A stretch of DNA of 64,000 bases from Paramecium octaurelia (GCA_905182995.1 CAJJDP010000012.1:256370-320369), one strand, 5' to 3'. Positions 34,631-48,734 are shown, counted from the stretch's first letter. The notes: generated from the sequence alone by a model not told the origin. Program-made: numbers and translations.

Positions 34631-36709
34631 ATGTTTGCCATCACGAAGTAGGCATTGTTTAGGCAATAAGCAATGAAACTCATGAACCGATTTGCTGTAG
34701 TTGCCAACAATAAACCAGAAAAAGGGCCATCACAAGTAATAATAAATATTAAAGATTAAGGGTCATTTGACAGATAAATACACAGTCATAGATCATACTT
34801 ATGACGCAGTAGTTGTAGGAGCTGGTGGTGCTGGATTAAGAGCAGCCTTTGGATTAGTTGAATTAGGTTTTAAGACTGCATGCATATCTAAGCTATTTCC
34901 AACCAGATCCCATACTGTTGCAGCATAAGGAGGTATTAATGCAGCCTTAGGTAATATGACAGAAGATGACTGGAGATGGTAATAAAGATCAAAATTAACA
35001 TAGGCATGCATATGATACTATTAAAGGATCAGATTGGTTGGGAGATTAAGATGCTATTACATATATGTGCAAGGAAGCACCGAAGGCAGTTTATGAATTG
35101 GAAAGTTATGGTTTGCCATTCTCTCGTACTCCTGAAGGCAAAATTTATTAGAGAGCATTTGGAGGTTAGAGTTTGAAGTTTGGAACAGGAGGATAAGCAT
35201 ATAGATGTTGTGCAGTGGCTGATCGTACTGGACATGCTATGTTACATACACTTTTTGGCAGAGCTTTAGGTTACGATTGCATTTTCTTTGTTGAATATTT
35301 TGCACTTGATTTAATGATGGATGAATAAGGGTAATTTTATATTTATTATAAATTTGTAGAGCTTGCAGAGGAGTTGTCTGCATGTCAATGGCAGATGGAT
35401 CAATCCATAGAATCAGAGCTGGATATACAGTTATTGCAACTGGAGGGTACGGAAGAGCATTCTAATCATGCACATCAGCACATACATGCACTGGTGATGG
35501 TGGTGGTATGACTATCAGAGCTGGTTTACCCATGGAAGACTTAGAATTTGTATAATTCCACCCTACTGGTATTTATGGATCTGGATGTCTTATGACTGAA
35601 GGATGTAGAGGAGAAGGAGGTATTCTTAGAAATTCATTGGGTGAGAGATTTATGGAAAGATATGCTCCTACTGCTAAAGATTTAGCTAGTAGAGATGTTG
35701 TCTCTAGAGCTATGACTAAAGAGATATTAGAAGGAAGAGGGTAATCATTATTATATTATTATCATTTTTAGAGTTGGACCAGAAAAAGACCATATTTATT
35801 TACATTTAAATCATTTACCTGCTGAATTATTACATGAAAGATTACCAGGTATCAGTGAAGCAGCTAAGATTTTTGCTGGAGTTGATGTTACCAAAGAACC
35901 AGCACCAGTATTGCCAACTGTTCATTACAATATGGGTGGAATACCTACAAATTTCAAAACAGAAGTGTTAAATCAAGTGAATGGAAAAGATTCAATTGTT
36001 CCAGGACTATTAGCTGCAGGTGAGGCTGCTTGTGCTTCAGTTCATGGTGCAAATAGATTAGGAGCCAATTCATTATTAGATATTGTTGTCTTTGGAAGAT
36101 AGGCTGCCAATTTAGTAGGTGAAAAATGGAAGCCAGGATAGAAACAACCAGATCTCCCCAAGAATGCTGGAGAAGCTGCAATTGCTAGAATTGATAGACT
36201 TAGACATCATGAAGGATCATAAACTATTGCTTAAGTCAGAAAGGATTTATAGAGAACCATGTAGAAACATGCAGCTGTGTTCAGAATTGAAAAGACTCTA
36301 TAAGAAGGTGTGGAAAAGGTGAAGGAAATCTATTCAAGAAAGGATGATGTTAGAATCAAAGATAAGGGATTGGTTTGGAATTCTGATCTTATTGAAGGAT
36401 TAGAATTGGAGAACTTATTATGTACTTATCATTTTATATCTAATAATAGTATAAGGAAAAATGACCATTGAAGGAGCACTTAATAGAAAGGAATCCAGAG
36501 GTGCTCATGCAAGAGATGACTTTCCAGATAGAGATGACAAAAATTGGATGAAACACACTCTCGCCAGAATTCAAGACACTAAGTCAGGAGATGTTCAATT
36601 GACTTACAGAGATGTATCTATCTATTCATTACTTTTATCTTAGGTCATCACAAAAACCCAGGATCCCAAAGAATTCGACACTGTGCCACCTAAGAAGAGA
36701 GTCTATTGA
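34631..36709 (+). CDS. SDHA: succinate dehydrogenase flavoprotein subunit, mitochondrial, 636 aa
   Basis: Seven exons; introns at 34736-34760, 34979-35003, 35331-35359, 35741-35771, 36422-36449 and 36614-36643 give exactly 637 codons. The first ATG yields a basic, acid-free leader (MFAITKQALFRQQAMKLMNR) fitting a mitochondrial transit peptide. Landmarks: FAD-binding [18 protein letters not shown]; the flavinylated His in [13 protein letters not shown] (near residue 85); [12 protein letters not shown]; the substrate-binding [39 protein letters not shown]; and [14 protein letters not shown] near the end. It oxidises succinate to fumarate in complex II on the matrix side of the inner membrane. 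Codon use is less AT-extreme than in neighbours, as expected for a highly expressed gene. Confidence 0.98.
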
Positions 36710-36745
36710 TAATTATAAAATAAAATATATATAATACAAAATTTT

Positions 36746-39700
36746 ATGACAGACGTTGAAATTACACCAAAACATTTGAAATTTTAAAAAATTGGATAAG
36801 AAAAGACAGTATACAAAAATATAATTATTAGATTACTGTCAAGAACAATAGGAAGGTTGTGCTTAATTTTGCATTCAGACTTTTCAAAAATTACGAAATA
36901 GCACCAACTGCCCTTTAACTACTTCCTGGAGAAGCCACTGTAGTAACTGTTAAATTAAAGAATGTTGAAGCCCAAGAGGACTTTATTTACATAAAAGGAG
37001 ATAATTTGGATTGCAGAATTGCTGTTACTTTTGAATGTGATTCTGACCGTTTGGATTAATACATTGATTAAGATATTCAAAATAGGACAATCACATCGCC
37101 AGGATTTGGAAATTTGGAGACATTTGGCAATGTTAGAAGTGAATAGTTTAATGCTGAAGAAAATAAAATACTTCAATAAAGAGTCAACTATCTAACTTAG
37201 TAAAACCAGTTGCTTAATGATGCATTAGAACAATTTATGAACTAAGAGATGGATGGCAATTCCATCAAGGAGTTATTGAATCATTTGATCGAATAGGAAA
37301 GATAGGATAATGAATTCAGGAGTCAAAGGGTCTTATTAATGATAGAAGAAAAAGATAGAGAAATTGAAAACTTAAGATTGCAATTATAGAAGCAACAATT
37401 CAACAGCAATACCAAAGATCAGCTCAAAGAACTAGTCAAGGAGAATGAAAAGTTATAGATGAAAATCTAAGACTATCAAGCCAGAGAGTAATATTTCAAT
37501 CAGCATTAACCTGAGAGGGAAAGTTATGTGATGTTGTATAGGAAATATGAATCTGTAGTTGATTAAAATAAGAAGCTAGATTTGATTAATAGATAAATGA
37601 ATGAAGAAATCGAAGTTATTGCAAAAAGATTGAATGATAGTGGATTACAGAATTCAAATATCAGAGTTGAAGAAACTAGAGATGAATTAGTCAATCGATT
37701 GAATGCTCGTATTACTCAACTTAAATTGAGAGAAGAGAAGTTACTTGAAGAAAATGCTCATTTAGAGGAAATGCTTATTCAGTAACAAGGATCAAGTTAA
37801 AATTATTCATCAAATCAATCTAAAAATCTAACAGATGACCTCTTAAAAAAAGAGTATTAAATATTAGAAAAGTCAAAGAAAGAGTTAGAAAAAAGATGCA
37901 ATGATTCTATATCCAAATCTTAAATACTGGAAAAGTAAGTAGATGAATAAACCAAATAAGCTGGATATTTGGGAGATGAATTATGGAAAAGTCAAAGGGA
38001 AAATGAGAAATTAAAATAAGAAATCAAGAAATTAAAAGAGCAGGACGAATTAATTAAAAAAGAAAGATTAGAATATGAATCTTAAATTTATGCTCTGGAA
38101 TAAACACTAAAATAAGCTAGTAGTTTATAGGATGTAAAAGAAGAGGCCAGGAAAAGATGGGAGAAAGAAATAGGCAAATTGTAAAGTAGTTATGAAAATG
38201 AAATTGTGGCTTATTAGGATGATGCATAAAAATTAAAAAAAATAATCAATGATTTAAAAAAAGAAAACGAACTTACAAATACTCAATTAAAAGAAACTCA
38301 ATTTAAACTTGATTAAAAAATACAATAATTATCTCAATAAGAAGAATAAATGTAAGAATTACAATTCAAAAATCAAAAACTTTAAAAGGTTAATCAATAA
38401 AATTAAATCGACATTGAAAAAACAAAAAGCGAATTCATTATTCTCAAAGAAAAAACTGACGTTGAATTCTAAAGAAGAGATAACCTTGAAAAGTAGTTGC
38501 AAGATAGATAGTTATGTCTCTAGGATTAAATTAATAATATTATGAAGGAGAAATCAATTACATAAAGTGAATTACAATTAGAAATGAATAAATTGTGTCA
38601 ACAGCATAAAGCATCTATTGATTAATTACTGATGGATAACAAATCATTAGAATAATAGTATTTATTGGCACAAGATTAACTCAAAGTCTAAAGAGATTAG
38701 TATGCTTAAAGAGAAGAAGCCTTAATTAGGGAGGTTAGGAGTATGTAAGATAAAATAGAAAAATTAGTCTAAAATTAAAAGTAAAAGGATAAATAGAGAA
38801 AAAACAGTAGAAGCAATAATTCTTCAGTAGATAAAACAGTAGCACCTACTCTAAATAATATTGAGGAAGAAAGGAAAATCTCCGATTTATATATGTAGAA
38901 AATTAGGGAATTGGAATCAGAGTTAAATAAAACTAGACAATAAAAAATGTAAATTGAGTTTGATTTTAATCAACTAAAAGCCAAAAGCACATATTTACAA
39001 TAAGGATAAACGAAAGACTTTTTCGCATAATAGTAACCTGTTCTTGCAGATGATTTAAATGAACTCAAGAAAACTATGATTGAAATGAGACTAGAGAGAG
39101 ATAAAATAATTAATCAATTATAAGAAAAGGATTATTAGATTGATAATTTGAGTTCATAAATTCAAGACTACGCTTCTCTTGTTTAATAATAACAAGGAAA
39201 TCTTGAATAAATGGAAATCAAGTTAAGTTATATTAATGATGATTTCAAAAAAACCCTTGAATAAAAGAATTCTGAATTACACAAACTCAAATTGGAACTC
39301 AATATAAGGGAAGAATAGAACTAAGTTTACCAAGAATAGACCAAATTATTAACAAATGAAAGAAGAGAAATCAATGAGAAATGTTATATATAGAACTTTG
39401 AAATTGAGTAAATGAAAACAAATTATCAAGAAGTTGAAACATCGAGAAAACAATTGATCTAAGAACTTAGATAGAAAATTGATGTGTTAATTAAAGATAA
39501 TGAAGAAAACAATGAAATTATACAAAAAATAAATACTGAGATTGTTAATCAAAAGGAAATTTATGAGGAAATTATAGAGAGATAAAATAATACGATGGAA
39601 TTGATAAGTGAGAAGTTCAATTAAGATATGTAAGAATTATAATGTCGATAAAATTAATATTTTAATTAGAATGATGCATATAAAAAAAGTTTGAACCCAA

Positions 39701-41271
39701 CCAAAGAATAATAATGGTTTAAGGAATTGATTCAATCATATCATGAAAATGTTGTCTAACTTGCTTAAAATATGTAGAAGTAGAAATAAAATAACGAGAA
39801 GAACAAATAGTTATAGTAGACAATCAACCAATAAAAATAATAAATCAAAGAATTATCTGATAAACTTAATGTTCTTTAAACCGAAAATTAAAACTTAACA
39901 AAATAAGTAGAAAAGCATAAACCTAAGATTCCCAGTCTCAAAAAACCAACTGCAACTAAATAAATTTAGGCAGAGAAATAGAAATGTGAAGAATAAGTAC
40001 CTGTTACATTGTTGTTACAACAAGGTAAGGTTGCAGAGGTTGAGGTTAAATCCAATTAATATAAAATCTAATTAAAACTAGCTGAATAAAAGATTGATCA
40101 ATTGAAATAAGCTAATTTGATATATGAGTCAGAATTAAAAAAAATTAATTAATCAAATTCTCATTTCTAAGAATTGCTTAAGAATCGAGATTAAACAATT
40201 TCAGAACTTTAGAAGCAATACAAGTAAGAAAATCAAAAAATTATCAATGAATTAAATCAAGTCTAAAATAAATTTGTACCAGAAGATAAGGTTTAGGCTC
40301 TTAATGAGATTATCTCTTAGAAAGATTCAATTATTAATTAATTAAAAGATGAAATTTAAAGGAAAAAAGATGTGGCTGATTAATTTAGAGGAGACAGAGA
40401 AGATCAGAAGCAGGTTGTTGAAAAGTTAAAAAAATAGAATGAAGATTTATAAACAGAGAATGAAAAATTAAAAAGAGTTAATAAAGATAATGAGAGACAA
40501 AATAGTAATTTCAAAGAATTCAAAGAGAAATACGATCAGATGAAAGTTTAAGAGAAATAAATCTAGGATGAAGTTAAGAATTTGTAAGAAAAGAATAAGC
40601 AACTTAAACAAGATAACACAAGGAAGGATGCAAACATAAAAGAATTAAAGGATAAAATAGATTAACTTTCAAATTAAAAACCAAATGATTCTGAAAAATA
40701 AGATTTAGTACAATAAGTTAAGAAGCTAAAAGAAGAAATTAATAGAAAAGATTAAGCAATAAAACACTTTAGGTAAAAGTTTGATGAGAAATCTAATGAA
40801 TTTGAAATTTATAAGAATGATTACGCTTCTAAATATGCATAGACAGTATCAGAATTAGGTAATATCATTATATTATTTTTAGAAAAGGAAATGAGAAAAA
40901 ATGAATAGGGAAAAATTGGAAGTAAGAAGTATGAGAATTAAGTTAATATGTTAATATTCCTTTTGAAACGTATATATAGAGAAAACTATATGGAGTTGAA
41001 TAAAGGTAATCAAGCAAAGGTTTGCATAAAGGGTGAAAATAAACCTAAAAACATATCTAAGTTTTCAGAGTCAATGAACATTTTAAATTTAGGACCTGAA
41101 GACCTTGAAGAATTTTTAGAACCAAATATTTCTGTAAGTACAGTTAAAAAATCAAATAATAAAGATTTGGATAGATTTGAAACATTATTTATGAATCCAG
41201 ATTAATTAGACGTAAATTAAATCTTTAATATGATCAATAATGTAATTACTGAAAGAATAAATTGCAGTTGA
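36746..41271 (+). CDS. MSP-domain giant coiled-coil protein, 1500 aa
   Basis: Two exons with a 23-nt intron at 36809-36831; 1501 codons with no further interruption. The first ~110 residues look like a major-sperm-protein/VAP immunoglobulin-like domain (ITPKHLKFQKIGQEKTITV, NRKVVLNFAFRLFKNYEIAP, LLPGEATVVTVKLK). The remaining ~1350 residues are almost entirely heptad-like Glu/Gln/Lys/Leu coiled coil, with a short basic break (KHKPKIPSLKKPTATKQIQ) near residue 1070 and a conserved-looking end (MNILNLGPEDLEEFLEPN). The architecture suggests a structural protein of basal bodies, cilia or the cortex, but that is inference. It begins 36 bp after SDHA on the same strand. Confidence 0.85.
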
Positions 41272-41290
41272 ACGGAATGAAATTACTTAA

Positions 41291-42120
41291 ATATTAGTTA
41301 AAATTATTATTTTTAAAATCATTTGCATTTCTCATTAAAATACAAACTATGATATTTGACTTGGATTTTTCTAAAAAATTTCATTATTCTCTAAGAAGAA
41401 GAAATAGTATCAGATTTCCAAAGTAATTCAGCTAAGAAACTAAATTAATAAGATGTTAAAAGATTAAACATTAATGTTAGTTATGATATCCAATTCAAAA
41501 ATAAAAGCAATATTATACATTATTTATAAATGAAAAAATTTGAAGTCTAACATCCAATTTCCTTGGAGTGGAAGATGCTTATAAAGAATATTGAAAGAAG
41601 CAATTTCAAATTCAGCTATGAATTCTCTAGGATTCATTCTTGATATTCTATTCAACCCAGAAGCCGAAAATAATTCATAGCTCATAAATCATAATTTGAC
41701 TAGAAAATAGTATCCTCCCTTGCTAGGTGGGTGATTGTGAAATTTGAGAAAAAATAAGGAAAATAAAACCTTGAAATATTTTTATGAAATATCAAGGTCA
41801 TTTCATTTGTGGCTTAAAACTTTTAACTTATTAAGTTAGAACCTACATGGACAAGATTATTAAACAAAAAACGGATGAGTATGCCTTTGAGGGATGTAAA
41901 CAGAGACCTATAAAAATTTCTTACAATTTGAGAATTTTAGATATCAGTTTCTAAAATTAGAATTCCAAAATTTAAAAATGTTGATATTAGCAAAAATTTA
42001 AGTAATGAAAGATAGTCCTTTAATACCCAGAATCATTAAATATATTATTTTTGTTCTTTATTTGGATTATACTATGAAAGAGTTTGAGCCTTTTTAGTCT
42101 TTTGTATAAACCATTAATTT
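41291..42120 (+). pseudogene. decayed protein-coding gene
   Basis: Plus-strand segments read like protein in pieces but change frame: FEVQHPISLEWKMLIKN, then DILFNPEAENNSQL with LTRKQYPPLLGG, then, two bases out of frame, WVIVKFEKKQGKQNLEIF and, past an in-frame TGA, IKLEPTWTRLLNKK. No GT..AG introns reconcile the shifts. I take this as a gene remnant; its parent family is not known to me. The stretch to 42,297 after it is AT-rich without a frame. Confidence 0.45.
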
Positions 42121-42297
42121 GTTATAAGATTTGAAAATTATATATTATTTATCATATTTTTTTGATGTATTTCACCTTTGGAAAACATATCTAGATTTGT
42201 AATAAGAGGAAATTATAAATTTATCAATAACCGTATTTTTTTAAAATAATATAAATAACGAAAAGTAATAATATTATTTTTTTATTTATATTGATAT

Positions 42298-45200
42298 ATG
42301 TAAGATTAAGAAAAATAGGGATTAGACGATGCTATATTGTTGGGCAACTAAAAGAGAGGTATTGATTATTATTTAGAATAACTAAAATTAACCACCTTTC
42401 AAGTTCTATTTGTTATTCGTAATAGTGAAGATGAAGAAGGGGGAATGTTTGGATTCTATTTTTTTAATGCTCTTGATTATTTTCAGATGCATTAATTTCC
42501 ATTTTATGTTACAATCTATTACCTTTGGAAGTAAGACACTTTTATGGCGTTCGTCACTCAAGTATAAAACCTATTTCAAATAAGTAATTACATACCAAGT
42601 TTAACCTATGATTCTCTTTTAATGACTGTTTACATATTGTTATTTTTTATTTTGTTGATCATTCTAGACATTATTTATGTTTCCTATTCGTTTTCTCGTA
42701 ATCGATTTTATTGGCTGTGGCCCTTATTATTATTAAAGCAGATAACTTCCTTTGTGGTAACTGTAGGATTTTTACCTATCACAGAGACCTTAACTTCCAT
42801 TTTGTAATGCTATGTAGATCCAGATACAGGAAAGTATATAATATATGGTTACAATAATATCTTCGTTGAATGTTGGTAAAATTGGCACACTTTTCATGCA
42901 ATAATAGATCTGACATTCATCGTAATATTTTCAATAATATGCAGTATTGTTGCATATGCATTTTTTGAACCAGCTATGAATACTAATGATAGATCTGCAA
43001 GACAGGATTCCAATGGTGAAGTGGCCTTTATTACAAATAAAATTACTTGCTAATTGATGTTTAGTTTACTTAGACCGAACTATCCTGAATAAGCATGGAT
43101 TATGGTTATAACTTCTTTTATTTTGTCTCTTTGGTTATTTAAGCAATATAATTTTAACGATCCTTACTATGATTTTCAGGTAGGGTTATTCTATTTTATA
43201 TGCAGCACACTATATTTATGGGCTTGCTTTATGTTGTTAGTTTGTAAAATATTAGAATCTACTGATTTTACTGGAGGATTTATTGCCTGGTTGATTGGCG
43301 TTCCCTTTATAATTAGTATTATGTTGCTGACTAAAAAATCTAAGATCGAAACTCTAATTAAATCTTAAACAAAATTCAGGAGTGGAGAGTAAATTTGGAG
43401 TCATATCAGATATGTATTGCAGCTGATATAAAATTAAGAGAAAGATAGAAATTCTTATATGTTGCTTGTTGGTTATATAGAAAAACACAAAGAGACTTGT
43501 AATTATGATGACTGCCCTTTAAAAACTAAATTAAAACAAAGAAAATCTGGAAATTAAAATGATATTAATGAAATAATTAGAGGATTAATTCAAGAATTGG
43601 ATAGAATGTTTGTATAAGGTTTAAAAAAGTTTCCAAATTCGACTTATTTAAGAATATTTTATGGGTTATTTTTGATTGAAAGAAGAAACAATAAATAGAA
43701 AGCTTTAGAATAATTTGAGCTCGCTCAATATACTAAACCAGCTCTTTATTAGTAGTTTATTATTTATCGATATCAAAAAGACATTAAGAGTAAAGGAATA
43801 AATTCATAATAAGAGGAAGATGATGATATTGTAAATGCAATAGCATTTAAAAATTACTTGTCGTTATGTGAAGAGAAAATGAAGTTTTCTGCAAATTTGC
43901 ATAAGGAATTTTGGATAGAATTAAAAGAAGAACAACCTGATTTAGGGAGATTGATGAATATTGGTGCTAGAATTAGTAGAGTAACTAATGAAGCAAAAGA
44001 GAATTATGAAAATATGTAAAAAATAAATTCAAATATGCCATATACAATGTAAGTATTTGGTAATTTTATGATTCATGTAATGAATGATTCTAAGGGAGGA
44101 ATCAATTTATTAAATAAAGCAAAATAATTGAAAGAGCATCTAAAGAAGAGCTAATAAGGTCATAAAGATATGACAAATTTTGAAACTGATTAAATACCAT
44201 TCATATATGCAAGTGCTAAAAAGTCAGACACAGGGAACATTTTATAAATGAATTCATTATTCACAGTTTATTTTGGATACTCTAAAGAAGAGATTATAGG
44301 AAAGAAGATAAATGTTTTAATGCCTCAAAAATATGCAGAGAATCACGACAAATACATGAGTAATTTCTTTGATAATTTTGTACTGAATTTAAGATAAGAA
44401 ATAGGGATATAAAGCGAATATCTAGATGTAGATTAGAATCGATTATTTAAACACAAAAATGGATACCTTTTACCATTAACATATTAGGTTACATTACATT
44501 TAGATTCCCTTGTATATATTGCAACCTTCAAATCAGAAGCAACACTAAAGACTTAAATCTATTTTGTGGTTGACAAATTTACTCAGATAATAGAAATGTC
44601 TTCAGGTGCTATAACTTACTTTGAATTAGAATAGAAAAATTTGGTAGACAAAATAAAATTGAATGATTTTATCCCTGATGTTTTGACTAAAAATGCTAAA
44701 GATGTCTTCTCTAAAATCCCAAATAAAGATGGCTTCTATTATTTCAATTGCCAAGTAAAAGAAATTAGTTTACCAATATTCAATCCAAATGATAGTGACG
44801 AAGAATAGAAGAAAAGTGAACGCACTGGATTTTATGTAGTTCGACTTGATAAGATTGAAAAAAATGAAGCTAATCTTAAATATATGTTAAAGAAAGGAGT
44901 ATAACGTACAGGAAGTATTAGTAATCCAGAATCAGAATTAATAATGAAAGCAGCTTCTTAACAAAAAATACAAAATTTAGGTAATATGAGTTCAGACAGT
45001 TAAGTCCCTCTTAGAAATTAAGATCATTAAGATATTGATACTAATTTATTGAGGTATATGCAAGAATTGTACGAAAATCCACAAATAGATGAAATTAGAG
45101 ATTTATTTAAATAATGTAATGAAGAAACTGAGAGTGTGCCTTCAATTGATTTAGCTGAAAGCATTATCACAAAGAGATATATTAATGGATAAATAGTAAG

Positions 45201-47234
45201 TATTAATGAGGAGTAGGAATAGTTATTTTTATAAATCCTAGAGGAGGAAGAGGAATATAATTCATTATTTAGAAATTAAGGAAACGATTTTGAGGATGAG
45301 GATGACTACAAATTATTTACTTATAATAATTCTGCTAATCTAATTCAAATTGCTTTAAAGACTCATCATAAACATACTGAAATAACAACTTTTAAGTTCT
45401 ATTCATCTTTCTGGATTGTATTCATATTGGCTATGACAAGTTTGCAACAATATTTTTGCTCTCAATAATTCAATAATTATAGAATAGATGTCAATATCTT
45501 ATAATAGATAAACAATTAGCTAATTGAAATCAATAGATTAACTTCTAGAGTTTTAGATTTGGCTGTTTATTCCGCCAATCTGTATACATACAATATTACT
45601 GAAATAGCAAATGACATATCAATATCAGCTGCCTCTGTAATTGATTTCAATTCTGCTATGAATTCAATAGACTATTTAAGTTTCTAATCATAATTTGAAG
45701 ATGAAATATCATTTAGATTTTATACTGATAATGCTTATTAAGATGATGCTTTAAGACTTGAAACAGCCTTAGTAGTTTTTTGTTCCTTAGCTTTAAATTC
45801 TTCAATAGCCAATTTTCAATCTATTACCTTTGATAACATTTATTATTAAGGAGTGGTCCACAATTATTTTGATGTTCTTTATCAAAAATTATGCGACATC
45901 TCTGGCTCAACCTATTATAATATCAAAGATATTATGGATAACCCACAAGTGGATTTATTGATTTTATTATCAGCTTCAATATTTGTATCAGTAATGGCTA
46001 TGATGAAATTTATATTTCTAATGTTTGCGATCAAAACCAAAAGAGAAAATATTCTATTTCTATTTTTGGATATTCCAACCTATCATTTAGATGTCCTGTA
46101 TAAAAAATGTGACAGGTTTCTCAAAAACTATGTAAGTATTGAGGAAATGTAAAATAAATAAGAATAACAAGGTTACGAAAGTTCGGATGATGAAAATGAA
46201 TTTCAGGAGGAAAAAATTGAAGTCTTAAAAGCACCAGATGAGGATGAATCTGATATCTTATTGAGGTAAACATAAAATAGAAAAAAAATTATCAAGAAAT
46301 ATAGATAAAATAGGCTAAAAGGAAATTAAGGCATTATTATTCAGTATTTCTACATTCATATTATAGATTTTTTGTTATTTCTGTTTTTACCCTAGTGTTC
46401 ACTGTTTATAACATACTTGGAAGCTAGTCTTAGTAATCGTAGATAAACTTCCTCTTGCCTCAATATTATTAAAGCCTATTCACAATAAATAATTATGGCT
46501 ATTATATAAATATACAGAAATTAATGATGCTTGATTACACAAACCAAATAAAAGGCGTTCAGGTTTCTGAATTTGCAATCAATAACCTCACTATTTTTAC
46601 TGGAAATGCTGAAAAAATGAATGCCGTATATATTAGTATGAAATTATTTAGTTTAATTTTGAAATCTTATCTGAATTATAAGCATTTAGAGACAAATACA
46701 TTAATATTTATTATGGCAATCTTTGTGAATAAATAATCAAGACCGCTGAAGTTGATTAATGCTAGAAAATTATTAATTCAAATTTATAATTAGTAATGTT
46801 ATTTATAATATCTATTTTAGGGAATTTACAACACTGAATCTTATTTTTTGGAATATTTTAGAATCAATATTCAAAATTTTTATTAGAATACTACTTAGAA
46901 TTCTCCTTTATTGAATGCAACTCAATTCTTTGAAATTGATAGAGCATTATATAATTACGTTTATGATGCTATTACCAACATCATCACTTATGAACGGGAT
47001 CTAATTACTAGTGGAATGGATAACATCTCAAATATTCAACTTATCCTATTAATAATATTTATAGTGCTTTTAGTAGCCATTTTCTTATTTATTTGGATTC
47101 CGTTCTTGAATGGACTGAATACTTAAATTAATTAAACCATAGAGATGCTCAATATGATTCCATTGGAAGTAGTTAAGGAGAATAAGAGCATACGTAGATT
47201 TGTAAAATCTTTGATAAAATCAATGAATAAATGA
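42298..47234 (+). CDS. large polytopic membrane protein with PAS domain (TmcB-like), 1635 aa
   Basis: Open over nearly 5 kb; one intron of about 29 nt (GTGTTCACTG..GGAAG, within 46395-46425) is needed to keep frame and yields 1636 codons. The N-terminal ~360 residues hold several membrane helices (VYILLFFILLIILDIIYVSY, FIVIFSIICSIVAYAFF, WIMVITSFILSLWLF, GGFIAWLIGVPFIISIMLL), then a helical-repeat cytosolic region, and a clear PAS domain (residues about 640-770: ILQMNSLFTVYFGYSKEEII, LMPQKYAENHDKYM). Two more membrane blocks follow (residues about 1040-1350 and near the C-terminus, IQLILLIIFIVLLVAIFLF). This matches the TmcB/tiny-macrocysts-like PAS family expanded in ciliates. The ligand of the PAS domain and the function are unknown. 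Confidence 0.85.
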
Positions 47235-47292
47235 TTTACTGTATTTTCTAATTTATTTCATCAATATTTAAAAATCTATTCTAATTTGAAAA

Positions 47293-48715
47293 ATGGACGA
47301 TTGGCCTGAATGCACTATTGCAGATCATAACAAAAATAAAATCATAGGATTTTGTACGCATTTTAGATGTAAAAGCAAATAAAAATTATTATGCTTCAAT
47401 TGTATGACATAAACTACCCATGATGATCACAAAGCATAGGAAGATGGAGTAATAGAATTTAACAAATTGCCAAATTGGTTAAATAAATAATAAGAAGCTA
47501 CATCGAAATTTAAAAATATATTAGATTCTATACTAGAAAAAATACTTAAGCCAATATAGATGATTGAAAAGACAATAGATTCTTAACTAGAAATACTTTC
47601 TGAATAAAATTTAAAAAACCTAACGTATACTAGTCTTAATGATGCAATCCGAATTTAAGTTAACTTGGGAATCATTATGGATCTATTTTCCAAGAGTTGT
47701 CTTACGAAATGGTTTGATATACTTGGAGGAATGCTAGATCGTGTGAGAGAACTCATGACAGAGCAGAATATAACTTTTAGTACATGCTAGAAGAGATTAA
47801 GTTCCATAGTGATGTATTTGTTTGTTTAAATTAGTCCATTTTCAAAAACAGGATCAATTAATTCTATTTAATTATAATCAATAGGAAATAACAACTACCC
47901 TTAAACTAATTTGTATGGAATTTGTAGCTAAAATTAAATCAATAATAATGTCTAAGATACCTTCTAATCGTTCATGTAGTCTTTGTCCTAAATATATGAT
48001 GATAATATCAATAATAAAATTGATTTAACAACTGATGCAACATTCTATGATGGTATCACTCATATTCAATATTAGGGATTGAATACTTAATGGAAAGGGA
48101 AAATGAAAAAGCATAGATTATATTCAAAACTCTTTCAAATTAACCCCAAAATATGTAGGATGTTTAACTTTGGTTAGGTTAATTTCAATTCTTTATTTTA
48201 GCTTATTGTGCTTACGTTTCGAAATAATATGAGGACTCTATTAAGATGATAAAGCAATTAGGATAATAAGATGAAGAATATAAATAAAACCCATTTTTCT
48301 GGTACATCACAAGTATGTAATATTTAATGTAGCCATGAGCGTGATTGGGCTACGTCATTCGAATGATGCACAATAATGTATTTTAAAGTACTTGAGATTA
48401 CTACCTCGCAATTTTAAGGGATGGATTTTGGCAGGTGAATTTAATTGTTATTAAAGGATTGATATTGATAAAAAAAGGTGAGTATGAATTGGCAACAAAA
48501 TATTTATTACATGTGCTTAGGTTGGAAAAATAAAACATTTAAGCAAAGTACTATTTGTGTATTCAATTTATTACTTAATAATAGGTCTGGCATACTTATA
48601 TACAAATTAATAGAAATTAGCTGAAAGTTAATATTTAGAAATTTAAAAAATTGATCCAAAAAGCAAATTTTTAAATGATCTAAATGTATAATTTAAATAA
48701 CAAAGAAAGAGTTGA
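47293..48715 (+). CDS. zinc-motif and TPR protein, 435 aa
   Basis: Six exons (introns of 23, 24, 20, 22 and 26 nt) total exactly 436 codons. The N-terminus has a Cys/His cluster like a B-box (HFRCKSKQKLLCFNCMTQ, then HDDHK). The middle is helical and Gln/Asn-rich. The C-terminal half consists of TPR-like helix pairs (LWLAYCAYVSKQYEDSIKM, GLILIKKGEYELATKYLL, LAYLYTNQQKLAESQ), suited to protein-protein binding. Ends 19 bp before the MOCS3 start. Function unknown. Confidence 0.82.
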
Positions 48716-48734
48716 TTTATTTATTAATAAAAAT

